Program-made: the position numbers and the translations under genes
DNA from: Stutzerimonas stutzeri
GTDB lineage: Bacteria > Pseudomonadota > Gammaproteobacteria > Pseudomonadales > Pseudomonadaceae
Assembly: GCF_019090095.1 (NCBI RefSeq)
Contig: NZ_JAGQFP010000001.1
Coordinates: forward strand, 1,240,001 to 1,304,000
Reading direction: 5' to 3'
Length of the DNA: 64,000 bases
Shown here: positions 31,150 through 40,076 of the stretch, one piece after another
How positions within the stretch are numbered: position 1 is the stretch's first letter
Layout of the letters: each line of letters opens with the position of its first letter
Notes under the pieces: generated by a model
The model's database searches: none
What the model saw: only the letters and a program-made list of their open reading frames with translations
What the model was told of the DNA's origin: nothing

Positions 31150-32442
31150 TCAGATCTGTACAGCTGGGCGGCGCAGGTTACGCACCAAGGCAATGAACAG
31201 TCCGAGCATGCCACCGAGCACGAGGGCCAGCGCGACGATCAGCACCTTTTTAGGCTTGATCGGCCGGGTTGGCGCTACCGCACTCTGGTCCACGGAGACC
31301 AGTTCGAGTGCATTGGTGTCGAGATGAAGGGCTCGCAGACGCGCAGCTTCTTCGCGCCAGCCAGCGAGGTCTTTGAGGAAAAGGTCTTCGTTTTCGCGAC
31401 TGTTCAGCGTTTCGATCTGACGGTTGTGCTCCAGCAGCTTGAGCTCCCGGGCAATCTGTGCGATGCGCGGCTCGGTGAAATCGTCGGAGCGACGAGCCAG
31501 CAGCGCCTTGCGCTCTGCCTCCAGCGCATCGCTACCCATGAAGTACAGCGGAATCTGCTGGTTGTTCACTTCGGTACGGATGACGCTGCCCTGACTGGTA
31601 ATCTCGGCGGCGCCAAGCGATGACGGTGTGGTGGGCTTGGTGATGCCCAGCGAGCTGGCGATACGAATCGCTTCGTTGAGCTGGTTGATGCGGTTATCAC
31701 GGCGAGTCTTCAATTGCTGACGCAGCGCGGAAAGCTCATCGTTCAACTGAGCGCGTTTGAGCGCGTCTGCCTCGCTGAGCTTGGCAATCTTGATCTCTTT
31801 GCTCGCCTCGTAGTTGGCGCGGGCGGCGGCCATGTTCTTTTCCAGCTGGCTCAGGCGGTTGCCGATCAGGGTGTCGAGGTCCGCAGCGATCTGCTTGCGC
31901 ACGCTATCGAGCGAGTACTGAACGAACCCATTGACCACTTGCACGCCATTGATGCCTTCCGGATAGGTCAGCTGGATACCTACGAAAGGGGTTGTGCTCT
32001 CGGCTTTTTTTGGGTCGGGCTGTACGAGCTTGAAGGCTTCATCATTGAAGGTTTCAAACGTTTGCTCGAGACTCCGACCTGGCTGAGCAAGCTCAGCGAA
32101 AAGCGGCTGGTTGTCACGGAAGAAACTCAGGCGGTTTTCATAGGAATCCAGTGCTGCGGCCACCTGTGTCAATGCTTGCTTGGGTGACAACTTATAGATG
32201 CCCAGATGGTTGAGCTCATCGAGATCCTTGATCGCAGCAGGACGCAGCACGCTTTGCACGGTGTAATAAGGCGTAGCGAGCAACGCGTAGGCAATTCCGA
32301 TAAGGCCGGCGAAAACAGTGACCGCAACGATTAGCGTTTTTTGCTTCCATAGCACGCTGAAAAGTTGCAATAAATCAATTTCGTTAGAGCTCACCGGAGT
32401 GAGAGCTTCGGGAGAGGCTACAGCGTTCACGTCGAATTCCAT
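31150..32442 (-). CDS. wzz: O-antigen chain-length determinant (Wzz), second copy
   Basis: A 430-residue polysaccharide co-polymerase. The N-terminal membrane helix is at about residues 36-56 (TLIVAVTVFAGLIGIAYALL), the long periplasmic coiled-coil region runs to about residue 395, and a C-terminal helix with the PxxPxxPKK...GGMLGLF pattern closes it. It sets the number of repeat units by acting with Wzy. It is clearly a paralogue of the gene 470 bases upstream: many blocks are shared, such as LIGNRLSQLEKNMAAARANYEASKE and IRTEVNNQQIPLYFMG. Confidence 0.92.
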   Translation of the reverse strand: MEFDVNAVASPEALTPVSSNEIDLLQLFSVLWKQKTLIVAVTVFAGLIGIAYALLATPYYTVQSVLRPAAIKDLDELNHLGIYKLSPKQALTQVAAALDSYENRLSFFRDNQPLFAELAQPGRSLEQTFETFNDEAFKLVQPDPKKAESTTPFVGIQLTYPEGINGVQVVNGFVQYSLDSVRKQIAADLDTLIGNRLSQLEKNMAAARANYEASKEIKIAKLSEADALKRAQLNDELSALRQQLKTRRDNRINQLNEAIRIASSLGITKPTTPSSLGAAEITSQGSVIRTEVNNQQIPLYFMGSDALEAERKALLARRSDDFTEPRIAQIARELKLLEHNRQIETLNSRENEDLFLKDLAGWREEAARLRALHLDTNALELVSVDQSAVAPTRPIKPKKVLIVALALVLGGMLGLFIALVRNLRRPAVQI

Positions 32443-32689
32443 CTCGTGTTGGAGCGCAGCTGAATGCGGCGCCGGGGTCGGCTACCACAAAAAAAGCGAA
32501 AAGTTCCGTCACCATTTTTGCGGGCCGCTATTTTGCCACCTAGTGCACAAAAAACAAGCGGAGCGACTGAGATAGACGTGCTGTCAAATGCCACACCCGA
32601 CCAGCGGCTCCCCTTGCCAGATCGAGCTGTTCTTGAAAGCTGCATTCGCTGCGGGGCGCGCCTTTCGCAATGCGGATTCGTACGGACTG

Positions 32690-32890
32690 CGGGTAGGCGC
32701 AGAGGGCCAGCCTCGGCGCGAAGCTTTAGGGCGGCAGGCCTGCAGCCTGTATTCGCCGCGGGGGCGCGGCTCCTACAAAGACGGTTGGTGCGGGCTGTCG
32801 GTATGTAAGCGAGGCCCGCCTTGGAGCGAAGCTTGGATGGGTCAGGTAAGCCGCATTCGCCGCGAGGGCGCACTCCCAACAGAAGAGCAC
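32690..32890. repeat. REP cluster 5 between the two wzz genes
   Basis: Two family II REPs read in the same direction (TTCGCCGCGGGGGCGCGGCTC followed by CTAC near 32755, and TTCGCCGCGAGGGCGCACTC near 32858) with weaker partners upstream. The rest of the 470-base gap (32443-32912) holds no gene I can support. Confidence 0.8.
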
Positions 32891-32912
32891 CCGGCCCAGG
32901 GATTGGCTTTGG

Positions 32913-34220
32913 CTATCGGTAAATCGGCTGTGGATCGGAGCTGCGGTTTACCAGACTGCGAATCAGCGCGATAAAGACGCCGAGCATTGCACCCAGTACG
33001 AGTCCAAGAGCCAAGATCATCGCCTTCTTGGGTTTAACAGCATTGTTCGATTGCAACGCCGGCTGATCGAGCCGCACCAACCGCAGACGCTCGGTATCGA
33101 GCTTGATAGCCTTCAAACGAGCGGCTTCTTCTCGCAGTTCTGCCAGGTTGGTGAGGTAGAGATCCTCACTTTCGCGTTCTTTCAGGATTTCCACTTCTCG
33201 ATTGTTTTCCAGCATCGCCAGCTCTGACTGGATTTCAGCGATACGAGGCTCAATAAAGTCGTCGGATTTGCGGTTGGCCAGCGCGTCCCGCTCAGCCATC
33301 AACGCTTCGGTGCCCATGAAATACAACGGCATTTCCTGATTGGTCACCTCAGTCCGAATGACCTGCGCGCCACCGCGGGGGGCCTCAGCCATGGCTGACG
33401 GCGTCGTTGGTGTACGGATCCCTAGCGACTCGGCAATGGAAATGGCCTCGCTCAGCTCCTGGATACGGTTGGTGCGGCGCGTTTTCAACTCCTCGCGCAA
33501 TGCCTTGAGTTCGTCCTGTAGCTGGGCACGCTTGAGGGCGCTTTCTTCGAGGAGCGTGGCGATCTTCGCTTCCTTGGAGGCGTTGTAGTTCGCGCGCTGC
33601 GCCTCCATGTTCGTCTCCAGACTGGCCAATCGGTTGCCGATCAGGCTATCCAGATCCTCGGCGATTTCGCGACGCTCCAGTTCCAGTACGTAGGCAACGA
33701 ATTCATTTACAACCGAGGCTCCTTCCATCCCTTTCGGATAGGTGAGCTTAAGGCCTACGAACGCACTGCGGTTATCGGTGCGCTTGGGGTCCGGGAATAG
33801 CATTTCGAAGGCTTTTTCATTGAATTCGGCGAAGGTCTGCTCAAGTGAATCACCTTGCTTGGGAATATTCTGAAAAAGCTCCTGATGGCTCAGGAAAAAC
33901 TCCAACCGGTTGTCGTAGGACGAAAGACCGCTCGCCACCCGGTTGATCGCCTCCTCCGGACTGAGCTTGTAGAGGCCGGTCTCGTTGAGTTGATCGAGGC
34001 TGCTGTGCGGGACGGGTCGCAGGTAAGTCTTGGTTTCGTAGTAGGGCGTCGCAAGGAATGCGTAGGCTGCAGCGATGAGCGCGACGATTAGCGTCACACC
34101 GACAATAAGCAGCTTTTGCTGCCATAGCGCGCGAAACAGCTCGACGAGATCTATTTCTTCGGGTGTAGAGGTTTGGTGCTGCACGGTCTTCCCCAGTTCC
34201 TTGTTATGGATGCGCTTCAT
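32913..34220 (-). CDS. wzz: O-antigen chain-length determinant (Wzz), first copy
   Basis: A chain-length regulator of about 435 residues with the same layout as its neighbour: EIDLVELFRALWQQKLLIVGVTLIVALIAAAYAFL as first membrane helix, a long periplasmic coiled coil, and the C-terminal KPKKAMILALGLVLGAMLGVFIALI helix. It lies 117 bases after ihfB. The start is uncertain: ATG 34220 has no strong ribosome site, whereas a GTG at 34184 follows GGGGAAG and would give a protein 12 residues shorter. Confidence 0.92.
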   Translation of the reverse strand: MKRIHNKELGKTVQHQTSTPEEIDLVELFRALWQQKLLIVGVTLIVALIAAAYAFLATPYYETKTYLRPVPHSSLDQLNETGLYKLSPEEAINRVASGLSSYDNRLEFFLSHQELFQNIPKQGDSLEQTFAEFNEKAFEMLFPDPKRTDNRSAFVGLKLTYPKGMEGASVVNEFVAYVLELERREIAEDLDSLIGNRLASLETNMEAQRANYNASKEAKIATLLEESALKRAQLQDELKALREELKTRRTNRIQELSEAISIAESLGIRTPTTPSAMAEAPRGGAQVIRTEVTNQEMPLYFMGTEALMAERDALANRKSDDFIEPRIAEIQSELAMLENNREVEILKERESEDLYLTNLAELREEAARLKAIKLDTERLRLVRLDQPALQSNNAVKPKKAMILALGLVLGAMLGVFIALIRSLVNRSSDPQPIYR

Positions 34221-34337
34221 TGCCAATAAGCGAACCGGGATTAGTCCATATTGCAGACCACAAGTTCAGGTGAGCTGATGATTTTTAACAGCTTTTGATC
34301 TCTCGACTCTGCCAACGATGGCAGGCCAGATAGCGAG

Positions 34338-34622
34338 TTACTCGTCTTCGTTAACCCGATCCCGCAGCTCCTTGCCCGGCTTGAAATGCGGAACGAACTT
34401 GCCGTCGAGCGGGACGGATTGGCCGGTTTTGGGGTTGCGGCCTACGCGCGGTGCGCGGTAATGGAGAGAAAAACTGCCGAAACCGCGGATCTCGATGCGG
34501 TCACCGGTGGCGAGCGCCTGAGCCATTTGCTCGAGCATGGTCTTGATGGCCAGCTCGACATCCTTGGACGAAAGAAGGCCTTGATGGGTGACGATACGTT
34601 CGATCAACTCCGACTTGGTCAT
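34338..34622 (-). CDS. ihfB: Integration host factor, beta subunit
   Basis: A 94-residue HU/IHF-family protein that pairs with IhfA to bend DNA at specific sites. The start [27 protein letters not shown] and the DNA-binding arm [41 protein letters not shown], including the intercalating Pro in the RNPKTG loop, are intact. In Pseudomonas ihfB flanks the O-antigen locus on the wzz side, as here. The usual upstream neighbour rpsA is absent; a REP array comes instead. Confidence 0.96.
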   Translation of the reverse strand: MTKSELIERIVTHQGLLSSKDVELAIKTMLEQMAQALATGDRIEIRGFGSFSLHYRAPRVGRNPKTGQSVPLDGKFVPHFKPGKELRDRVNEDE

Positions 34623-34739
34623 GGTTTTTCCTTCGTTTTCAAGCGGCTAGATCATTTGGGTTGCGATCGTTTGTAGCATGTTGTTCAGAGTTTGAACAGC
34701 CTGGACGTTTGGGTCAGGTTTTTTGGAGGCTGGGGCTCG

Positions 34740-35520
34740 GGGTGCAGGTTGGTGGGTCGCTGAGCAGGCCTTTGGCTCGCATTCGCCGCGGGGTCGCGGC
34801 TCCCACATGATGTGGTGGGTTTGGATTCTTGGAGAGAGCTGGGGCTTGGGGTGGAGGTTGGTGGTTTGCTGGGCAGGCCTTTGGCCCGCATTCGCCGCGG
34901 GGTCGCGGCTCCCACATGGAGTCAAGGGGTTTGGGTTTTGGAAAGGGCTGGGGCTTGGGGTGAAGAGTGGTGGGGGGCTGGGCAGGCCTTTGGCCTGCAT
35001 TCGCCGCGGGGGCGCGGCTCCTACATGGAGTCAAGGGGTTTGGGTTTTGGAAAGGGCTGGGGCTTGGGGTGAAGGTTGGTGGTTTGCTGGGCAGGCCTTT
35101 GGCCTGCATTCGCCGCGGGGGCGCGGCTCCCACATGGAGTCAAGGGGTTTGGGTTTTGGAAAGGGCTGGGGCTTGGGGTGAAGGTTGGCGGGGGCTGGGC
35201 AGGCCTTTGGCCAGCATTCGCCGCGGGGTCGCGGCTCCTACATGGCGTGGTGGGGTTTGGGTTTGGAAAGGGCTGGGGCTTGGGGTGACGGTTGGTGGTT
35301 TGCTGGGCAGGCCTTTGGCCTGCATTCGCCGCGGGGGCGCGGCTCCTACATGGAGTCAAGGGGTTTGGGTTTTGGAAAGGGCTGGGGCTTGGGGTGAAGG
35401 TTGGCGGGGGGCTGGGCAGGTCTTTGACCTGCATTCGCCGCGGGGTCGCGGCTCCCACAAGCGGGCGGGGTGGGGTTTGGTTGTGGGAGCCCCGACCTCG
35501 GGGCGAAGCGTTTTCACGAT
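34740..35520. repeat. REP array 6: seven tandem units of about 108 bp with G-rich spacers
   Basis: Seven copies of a family II REP in one orientation (GGCAGGCCTTTGGCC followed by TGCATTCGCCGCGGGG and CGCGGCTCC), at about 34787, 34894, 35003, 35112, 35220, 35328 and 35438, spaced close to 108 bases. The spacer is G-rich on the plus strand (GGGGTTTGGGTTTTGG, then AAAGGGCTGGGGCTTGGGG). Unlike arrays 1-3 there is no inverted partner in each unit; a single family III REP (GTGGGAGCCCCGACCTCGGG) ends the array near 35485. The RAYT gene starts about 90 bases further on. Confidence 0.93.
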
Positions 35521-35610
35521 TGAGCGATGTCGGATGGTGAGGAACGGATCGCTAACGACGGTACGCATCGACGCTAAGCTGCATAAATAGCGAGCAAAGG
35601 ACGAAAGAGC

Positions 35611-36051
35611 ATGGACGCTTATTCTGCATCGAGCCGACTTCGTAAAGGCCGCTGGTCTGCCCAGGGCCAGATCTATCTGGTCACCACTGTCGCTCAGGAT
35701 CGACAACCGGTGTTTCGTGACATGGCCGCGGCACGAGCGTTGATTCGTACCATGCAATCCGATGAAGCAAGGGGTACCAGCAGGACATGGGCGTTTGTCG
35801 TAATGCCTGATCATCTTCACTGGCTGGTCCAGTTAGACCAAGGCACGCTGCCTCAGCTCGTTGGGCGGGTCAAATCGATCTCAGCCAGGCAGATTGGGCA
35901 ATCTATCTGGCAGGCAGGCTTTCATGACCGAGCGCTACGTACCGGGGATGATCTGAAGTCGGCAGCGCGATACATCGTCGCGAACCCGCTGAGGGCGGGG
36001 CTGGTAGATCAGATTGGTGACTATCCGCATTGGGATGCGGTTTGGTTGTAG
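35611..36051 (+). CDS. REP-associated tyrosine transposase (RAYT, Y1/IS200-like)
   Basis: A 146-residue single-domain Y1 transposase. The HUH-type metal site is HLH at residues 68-70 (VVMPDHLHWLVQL) and the catalytic Tyr is residue 121 in SAARYIVANPLRAGLV, both matching the RAYT group. Such enzymes bind and nick REP hairpins in single-stranded DNA and are thought to spread REPs without being mobile themselves. AAGGA lies nine bases before the ATG. REP elements flank it on both sides (arrays 6 and 7), as is typical for RAYT genes. No insertion-sequence ends are seen and the gene looks intact. Confidence 0.92.
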   Translation: MDAYSASSRLRKGRWSAQGQIYLVTTVAQDRQPVFRDMAAARALIRTMQSDEARGTSRTWAFVVMPDHLHWLVQLDQGTLPQLVGRVKSISARQIGQSIWQAGFHDRALRTGDDLKSAARYIVANPLRAGLVDQIGDYPHWDAVWL

Positions 36052-36074
36052 GTTGAGATTATTGGCATCCCTGC

Positions 36075-36246
36075 GGCCTGCTTCGCCGCGGGGTCGCGGC
36101 TCCTACAGGAGCGGTGCGGTGAGGAGTTGGAATGGCAGGGGTGAATTGATGGGGCAAGCCCCGACCTGCTTTCGCCGCGGGGCGCGGCTCCTACAAAAGC
36201 ACGCGGCTGAGGGTGGGTCTGTGGGAGCCCCGACCTCGGGGCGAAT
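36075..36246. repeat. REP cluster 7 downstream of the RAYT gene
   Basis: Two family II REPs in the same orientation as array 6 (CTTCGCCGCGGGGTCGCGGC with CTCCTAC near 36085, and near 36172) and one family III REP (GTGGGAGCCCCGACCTCGGG near 36222). With array 6 they bracket the transposase gene. Confidence 0.88.
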
Positions 36247-36257
36247 ACCGCTTTAGG

Positions 36258-36294
36258 AAACAAAAAAGGGTGAGCATAAGCTCACCCTTTTTAT
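36258..36294 (-). terminator. Terminator of the DEAD-box helicase gene
   Basis: A perfect 12-bp stem (AAAAGGGTGAGC / GCTCACCCTTTT) with an ATAA loop and T runs on both strands; placed 16 bases after the helicase stop. Confidence 0.88.
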
Positions 36295-36309
36295 TCAACG
36301 CAAAGACGA

Positions 36310-37971
36310 TCAATCCTCGCGATAGCGACGCAGCTTGAGCTGCTTGCCGCCGACGCGGGTGTCCTTGAGTTTGCCGAGCAGGCGCTCGAGCCCCTCTTCC
36401 GGCAGTTCGACCAGACTGAAGCTGTCACGCACCTGGATGCGGCCGATCGCTTCGCGGGCCAGGCCGCCTTCGTTGAGGATGGCGCCGAGCAAGTTACGTG
36501 CAGCGATGCCATCACGTGCGCCCAGCGGTGTACGGCAGCGGGCACGGCCTTCAGCCAACGGCACGGGTGCGCGACGCTCGCGGTCACCACTGCGCTCTGG
36601 ACGATCGGAGCGCTCACGCGGGCCACTGGTCGGCACCAACGGCTGCTCTTTCTCGACTTCAGCCAGGGTCAGCGCCTGGCCATTAGTGGCTTTGCGCAGC
36701 AGCGCAGCGGCCAGAGCGCGCGGCGTGCAGCCGATATCAGCAACCAGCTTGTCGAGCAGCTCACCATGGCTGGCTTCGGCATCGGCCACCAGCGGCGAGA
36801 GGCTGTTGGTCAGCTTCTTGATGCGCGCGTCCAGGACTTGCTGCGCATTCGGCAGACGAGCTTCGGCGACCTTCTGGTTGGTGACGCGCTCGATGACTTG
36901 CAGCATACGGCGCTCACGCGGGGTGACCAGCAGCAACGCACGCCCTTCGCGACCCGCACGACCGGTACGGCCGATGCGGTGCACATAGGATTCGGGGTCG
37001 TACGGCATGTCCACGTTGAATACGTGAGTGATGCGCGCCACATCGAGACCACGGGCGGCGACGTCGGTAGCGACAACGATATCGAGGCGACCGTCCTTGA
37101 GCGATTCGATGACGCGCTCGCGCTGGTTCTGAGCGATGTCACCGTTCAGCGCAGCGGCCTTGTAACCCTTGGCTTCCAGCGCGGCGGCCAGATCCAGCGT
37201 GGCCTGCTTGGTACGCACGAAGGCGATCAGGGCATCGAAGTCTTCGACTTCCAGCAAACGCAGCACCGCGGGAATCTTCTGGTCGGCGTGGACCATCAGA
37301 TGCGCCTGCTCGATACGAGCGACGGTCTGGGTCTTGGCGGCAATCTTGATGTGCTGCGGCTCGCGCAGGTGCTTTTCGGCAATGGCGCGAATGGAGTGCG
37401 GCAGGGTCGCGGAGAACAGCACGCTCTGGCGGCTTTCCGGCATGGCTTCGAAGATCACTTCGAGGTCATCCATGAAGCCCAGCTTGAGCATCTCGTCGGC
37501 TTCGTCGAGCACCAGGAACTGGATGGTCGACAGCAGCGCGCTGTTGCGGCTCAGGTGATCGACCAGACGGCCTGGGGTGGCGACGATGATCTGCGCGCCC
37601 TGGCGGATGGCCTTGAGCTGCGGGCCCATCGGGGCACCGCCGTAGACAGCGACGACGCCAACACCCGGCATTTGCTTGGAGTAGGTTTCGAATGCAGTGG
37701 CGACCTGCAGGGCCAGTTCGCGAGTCGGCGCCAGGATCAGCGCTTGCGGTTCGCGCTTGGCCGGGTCGATTTTCGAGAGGATGGGCAGTGCGAACGCCGC
37801 GGTCTTGCCGGTGCCGGTCTGGGCCTGGCCGATCATGTCGTGGCCGCCGAGGATAACCGGGATAGCCTGGCTCTGGATGGCCGAAGGCTCTTCGTAGCCC
37901 ACTGCGGTTACGGCAGCGAGTACGGAGGGATGAATACCGAGTGCGGCAAAGCCGCCGATTTCTTGGGTCAT
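36310..37971 (-). CDS. deaD: ATP-dependent DEAD-box RNA helicase (DeaD/CsdA type)
   Basis: A 553-residue RNA helicase. All core motifs are visible: QAIPVI (Q), AQTGTGKT (I), PTRELA (Ia), TPGR (Ib), DEAD (II), SAT (III), ARGLDV (V) and HRIGRTGRAGR (VI). A C-terminal domain of the DbpA RNA-binding type follows (RNLLGAILNEGGLAREAIGRIQVRDSFSLVELPEE), after a charged linker rich in RER/SDRPERSGD. It remodels structured RNA, typically in ribosome assembly and mRNA decay in the cold. ATG 37971 has AGGAAAAG upstream. It is transcribed alone, with a long leader and its own terminator. Confidence 0.92.
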   Translation of the reverse strand: MTQEIGGFAALGIHPSVLAAVTAVGYEEPSAIQSQAIPVILGGHDMIGQAQTGTGKTAAFALPILSKIDPAKREPQALILAPTRELALQVATAFETYSKQMPGVGVVAVYGGAPMGPQLKAIRQGAQIIVATPGRLVDHLSRNSALLSTIQFLVLDEADEMLKLGFMDDLEVIFEAMPESRQSVLFSATLPHSIRAIAEKHLREPQHIKIAAKTQTVARIEQAHLMVHADQKIPAVLRLLEVEDFDALIAFVRTKQATLDLAAALEAKGYKAAALNGDIAQNQRERVIESLKDGRLDIVVATDVAARGLDVARITHVFNVDMPYDPESYVHRIGRTGRAGREGRALLLVTPRERRMLQVIERVTNQKVAEARLPNAQQVLDARIKKLTNSLSPLVADAEASHGELLDKLVADIGCTPRALAAALLRKATNGQALTLAEVEKEQPLVPTSGPRERSDRPERSGDRERRAPVPLAEGRARCRTPLGARDGIAARNLLGAILNEGGLAREAIGRIQVRDSFSLVELPEEGLERLLGKLKDTRVGGKQLKLRRYRED

Positions 37972-38190
37972 GGGTCTTTTCCTGATGCTCCGCAAAGACC
38001 CATGTTCCGAAGCTGCGCATGCCATGCAAAACCCGAAGGTCACCCTGGCAGCCTGGTCGGCGGGGTTTGCGAAAACGTAATGAATGATGAATCGTCTAGG
38101 ACAGCCGCGAGAAGCGGACAGCAGCCGAAGCAGCGCTTCGTGTGTTGCAGTACCTGAACGCGGGCTGGGTTTCAGCCGGCGCGTACTATA
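37972..38190 (-). promoter_or_regulatory. Long leader and putative promoter of the helicase gene
   Basis: A TATAGT -10-like box (38185-38190, minus strand) with no good -35 box would give a leader of roughly 200 bases before the ATG. The leader contains a CGAAGC/GCTTCG hairpin at 38126-38140 and no open reading frame that I trust. Long leaders are known for cold-inducible deaD/csdA genes; the regulation here is inferred. Confidence 0.4.
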
Positions 38191-38267
38191 CCGGAATTCT
38201 GTGAAGCTGTGCGTGTAATTTGTCTGCGGAGTTAGGTTTGGATGGCAGGCCCGCGCGATCTTCCCTG

Positions 38268-39195
38268 CCCCTGTGGAAGCCCCGCCCCCCGGGGCGACGC
38301 TTTTGTCTTTTGAGCGGGCAGTCAGCCCGCTTTCGCCGCGAGGGCGCGGCTCCTACCAAAAGCAGAGGTGCGGGTGATGGGGCATGTCAAAAGCAGGTCA
38401 GCGCGATCTGCCCTGCCCCATGTGGGAGCCCCGCCCCCGGGGCGAAGCTTCTGGCTGAGCGGGCAGTCAGCCTGCTTTCGCCGCGGGGGCGCGGCTCCTA
38501 CTAAAAGCAGAGGGTGCGGGTGATGGGGCATGTCAAAAGCAGGCCTGCGCACCGCTTTGCGCCACCCTGTGGGAGCCCCGCCCCGGGGCGAAGCCTTTGG
38601 CTTTTGAGCGGGCAGCCAGCCCACTTTCGCCGCGGGGGCGCGGCTCCTACCAAAAGCAGAGGGTGCGGGTGATGGGCATGGCAAAGCAGGCCCGCGCGAT
38701 CTGCACTGCCCCTGTGGGAGCCCCGCCCCCGGGGCGAAGCCTTTGGCTTGAGCGGGCAGCCAGCCTGCTTTCGCCGCGGGGGCGCGGCTCCTACTAAAAG
38801 CAGAGGGTGCGGGTGATGGGGCATGTCAAAAGCAGGTCAGCGCGATCTGCCCTGCCCCTGTGGGAGCCCCGCACCCGGGGCGAAGCCTTTGACTTTTGAG
38901 CGGGCAGTCAGCCTGCTTTCGCCGCGGGGGCGCGGCTCCTACTAAAAGCAGAGGGTGCGGGTGATGGGGCATGTCAAAAGCAGGTCAGCGCACCGCTTTG
39001 CTCTACCCTGTGGGAGCCCCGCCCCCGGGGCGAAGCTTTGGCTTTTGAACGGGCAGTCAGCCCGCTTTCGCCGCAGGGGCGTGGCTCCTACCAAAAGCAG
39101 AGGGTGCGGGTGATGGGGCATGTCAAAAGCAGGCCAGCGCACCGCTTTGCGCCACCCTGTGGGAGCCCCGCCCCCGGGGCGAAGCTTTTGGCTTT
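38268..39195. repeat. REP array 8: about seven tandem units of about 147 bp
   Basis: Each unit holds a family III REP (GTGGGAGCCCCGCCCCCGGG at about 38273, 38421, 38570, 38713, 38860, 39009 and 39159), a GCGGGC/GCCCGC stem, an inverted family II REP (TTCGCCGCGGGGGCGCGGCT with CCTAC, six copies) and a spacer with GCAGAGGGTGCGGGTGATGGGGC. Unit length is 143-149 bases. The last half-unit ends about 15 bases from the stop of the aminopropyltransferase-like gene. Confidence 0.92.
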
Positions 39196-39209
39196 TAAAT
39201 CGCCTTACG

Positions 39210-39959
39210 TCAGCTCGCCGGACGCAGTGCCTCTATCAGCGAGTCCAGCGAATAGCCCAGGCGTGGCGCGAGTGCCGTGGCGCGTTCGCGCAGGGCGGCG
39301 ATGTCGAGGACTTGGTCGAGATCAGCGGGCACGAACAGCACGACGTTGCCCTCCTTCACCGGGCATTCCCAATAGTGCCGATGAAACAGCCCGCGCAGCA
39401 GCGCCGCGCCGAGCGGCTTGTCATCATCGGTGCCCCATTGGTTGATGATCAGCCAACCGTCGGGGTTGAGCCTCTGTTGGCAGCGTTCGAGAAAGCGCCA
39501 CGCCAGGTGCGCCGCTGCCGGCCCCATATCGGTATAGAGATCGACGAAAATCAGGTCGGCCGTCTCGGCTGAATCGAGCAGTTCCACCGCGTCGCCAATA
39601 CGAACATACAGCCGCGAATCATCCTGCAAACCCAGATAGCGCATCGCGAGGTCCGGCACATCCGGACGCAACTCGATGGCTTCGACGTCTTCCAGCGGTA
39701 GGAACTCCAGGCACGCCTGCGTCAGGGTGCCGGCACCCAGCCCGAGAAATAGCGCCGTCTCGGGGGCTGCATGCATCAAGCCCCCCATCAACATGGCGCG
39801 GGTGTAGTCGTATTCAAGCCAGCTGGGATCACGCGTGAAAACACAGCTTTGCTCAACGGCCGCGCCAAACTCGAGGAAACGGTAGTCGCCGACTTCCAGC
39901 ACACGGATCAGGCCGAAGGCATCTTTCACTTCGGCCAGCAACACTTCCTGCTTATCCAT
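39210..39959 (-). CDS. Spermidine-synthase-like methyltransferase-fold protein
   Basis: A 249-residue protein with the aminopropyltransferase/methyltransferase fold. The cofactor-binding loop is [20 protein letters not shown] near residue 90, and the acidic loop [15 protein letters not shown] follows near residue 160. The first 60 residues form the small beta domain of spermidine synthases. It may transfer an aminopropyl group from decarboxylated SAM, but many proteins of this group have no proven activity. ATG 39959 gives the usual length; a longer open frame runs antisense to the DAHP synthase gene and is not used. It is divergent from that gene. Confidence 0.8.
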   Translation of the reverse strand: MDKQEVLLAEVKDAFGLIRVLEVGDYRFLEFGAAVEQSCVFTRDPSWLEYDYTRAMLMGGLMHAAPETALFLGLGAGTLTQACLEFLPLEDVEAIELRPDVPDLAMRYLGLQDDSRLYVRIGDAVELLDSAETADLIFVDLYTDMGPAAAHLAWRFLERCQQRLNPDGWLIINQWGTDDDKPLGAALLRGLFHRHYWECPVKEGNVVLFVPADLDQVLDIAALRERATALAPRLGYSLDSLIEALRPAS

Positions 39960-40076
39960 TGCGCTCACTCCAAACCAGTCGGCGCATCTTACCCAGCCCG
40001 ATTGGCAACGGCTATCAGCGCCGAGGGAGCGCATCAGGTAAAATCGGCGCACTTTTTTCGGACGGACACGACAGCC

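Noticed and set aside
34623..36310. Complete insertion sequence around the Y1 transposase
   Set aside because: No terminal hairpins, target duplication or accessory gene are seen; flanks are REP arrays, which fits a RAYT instead of an IS200/IS605 element.
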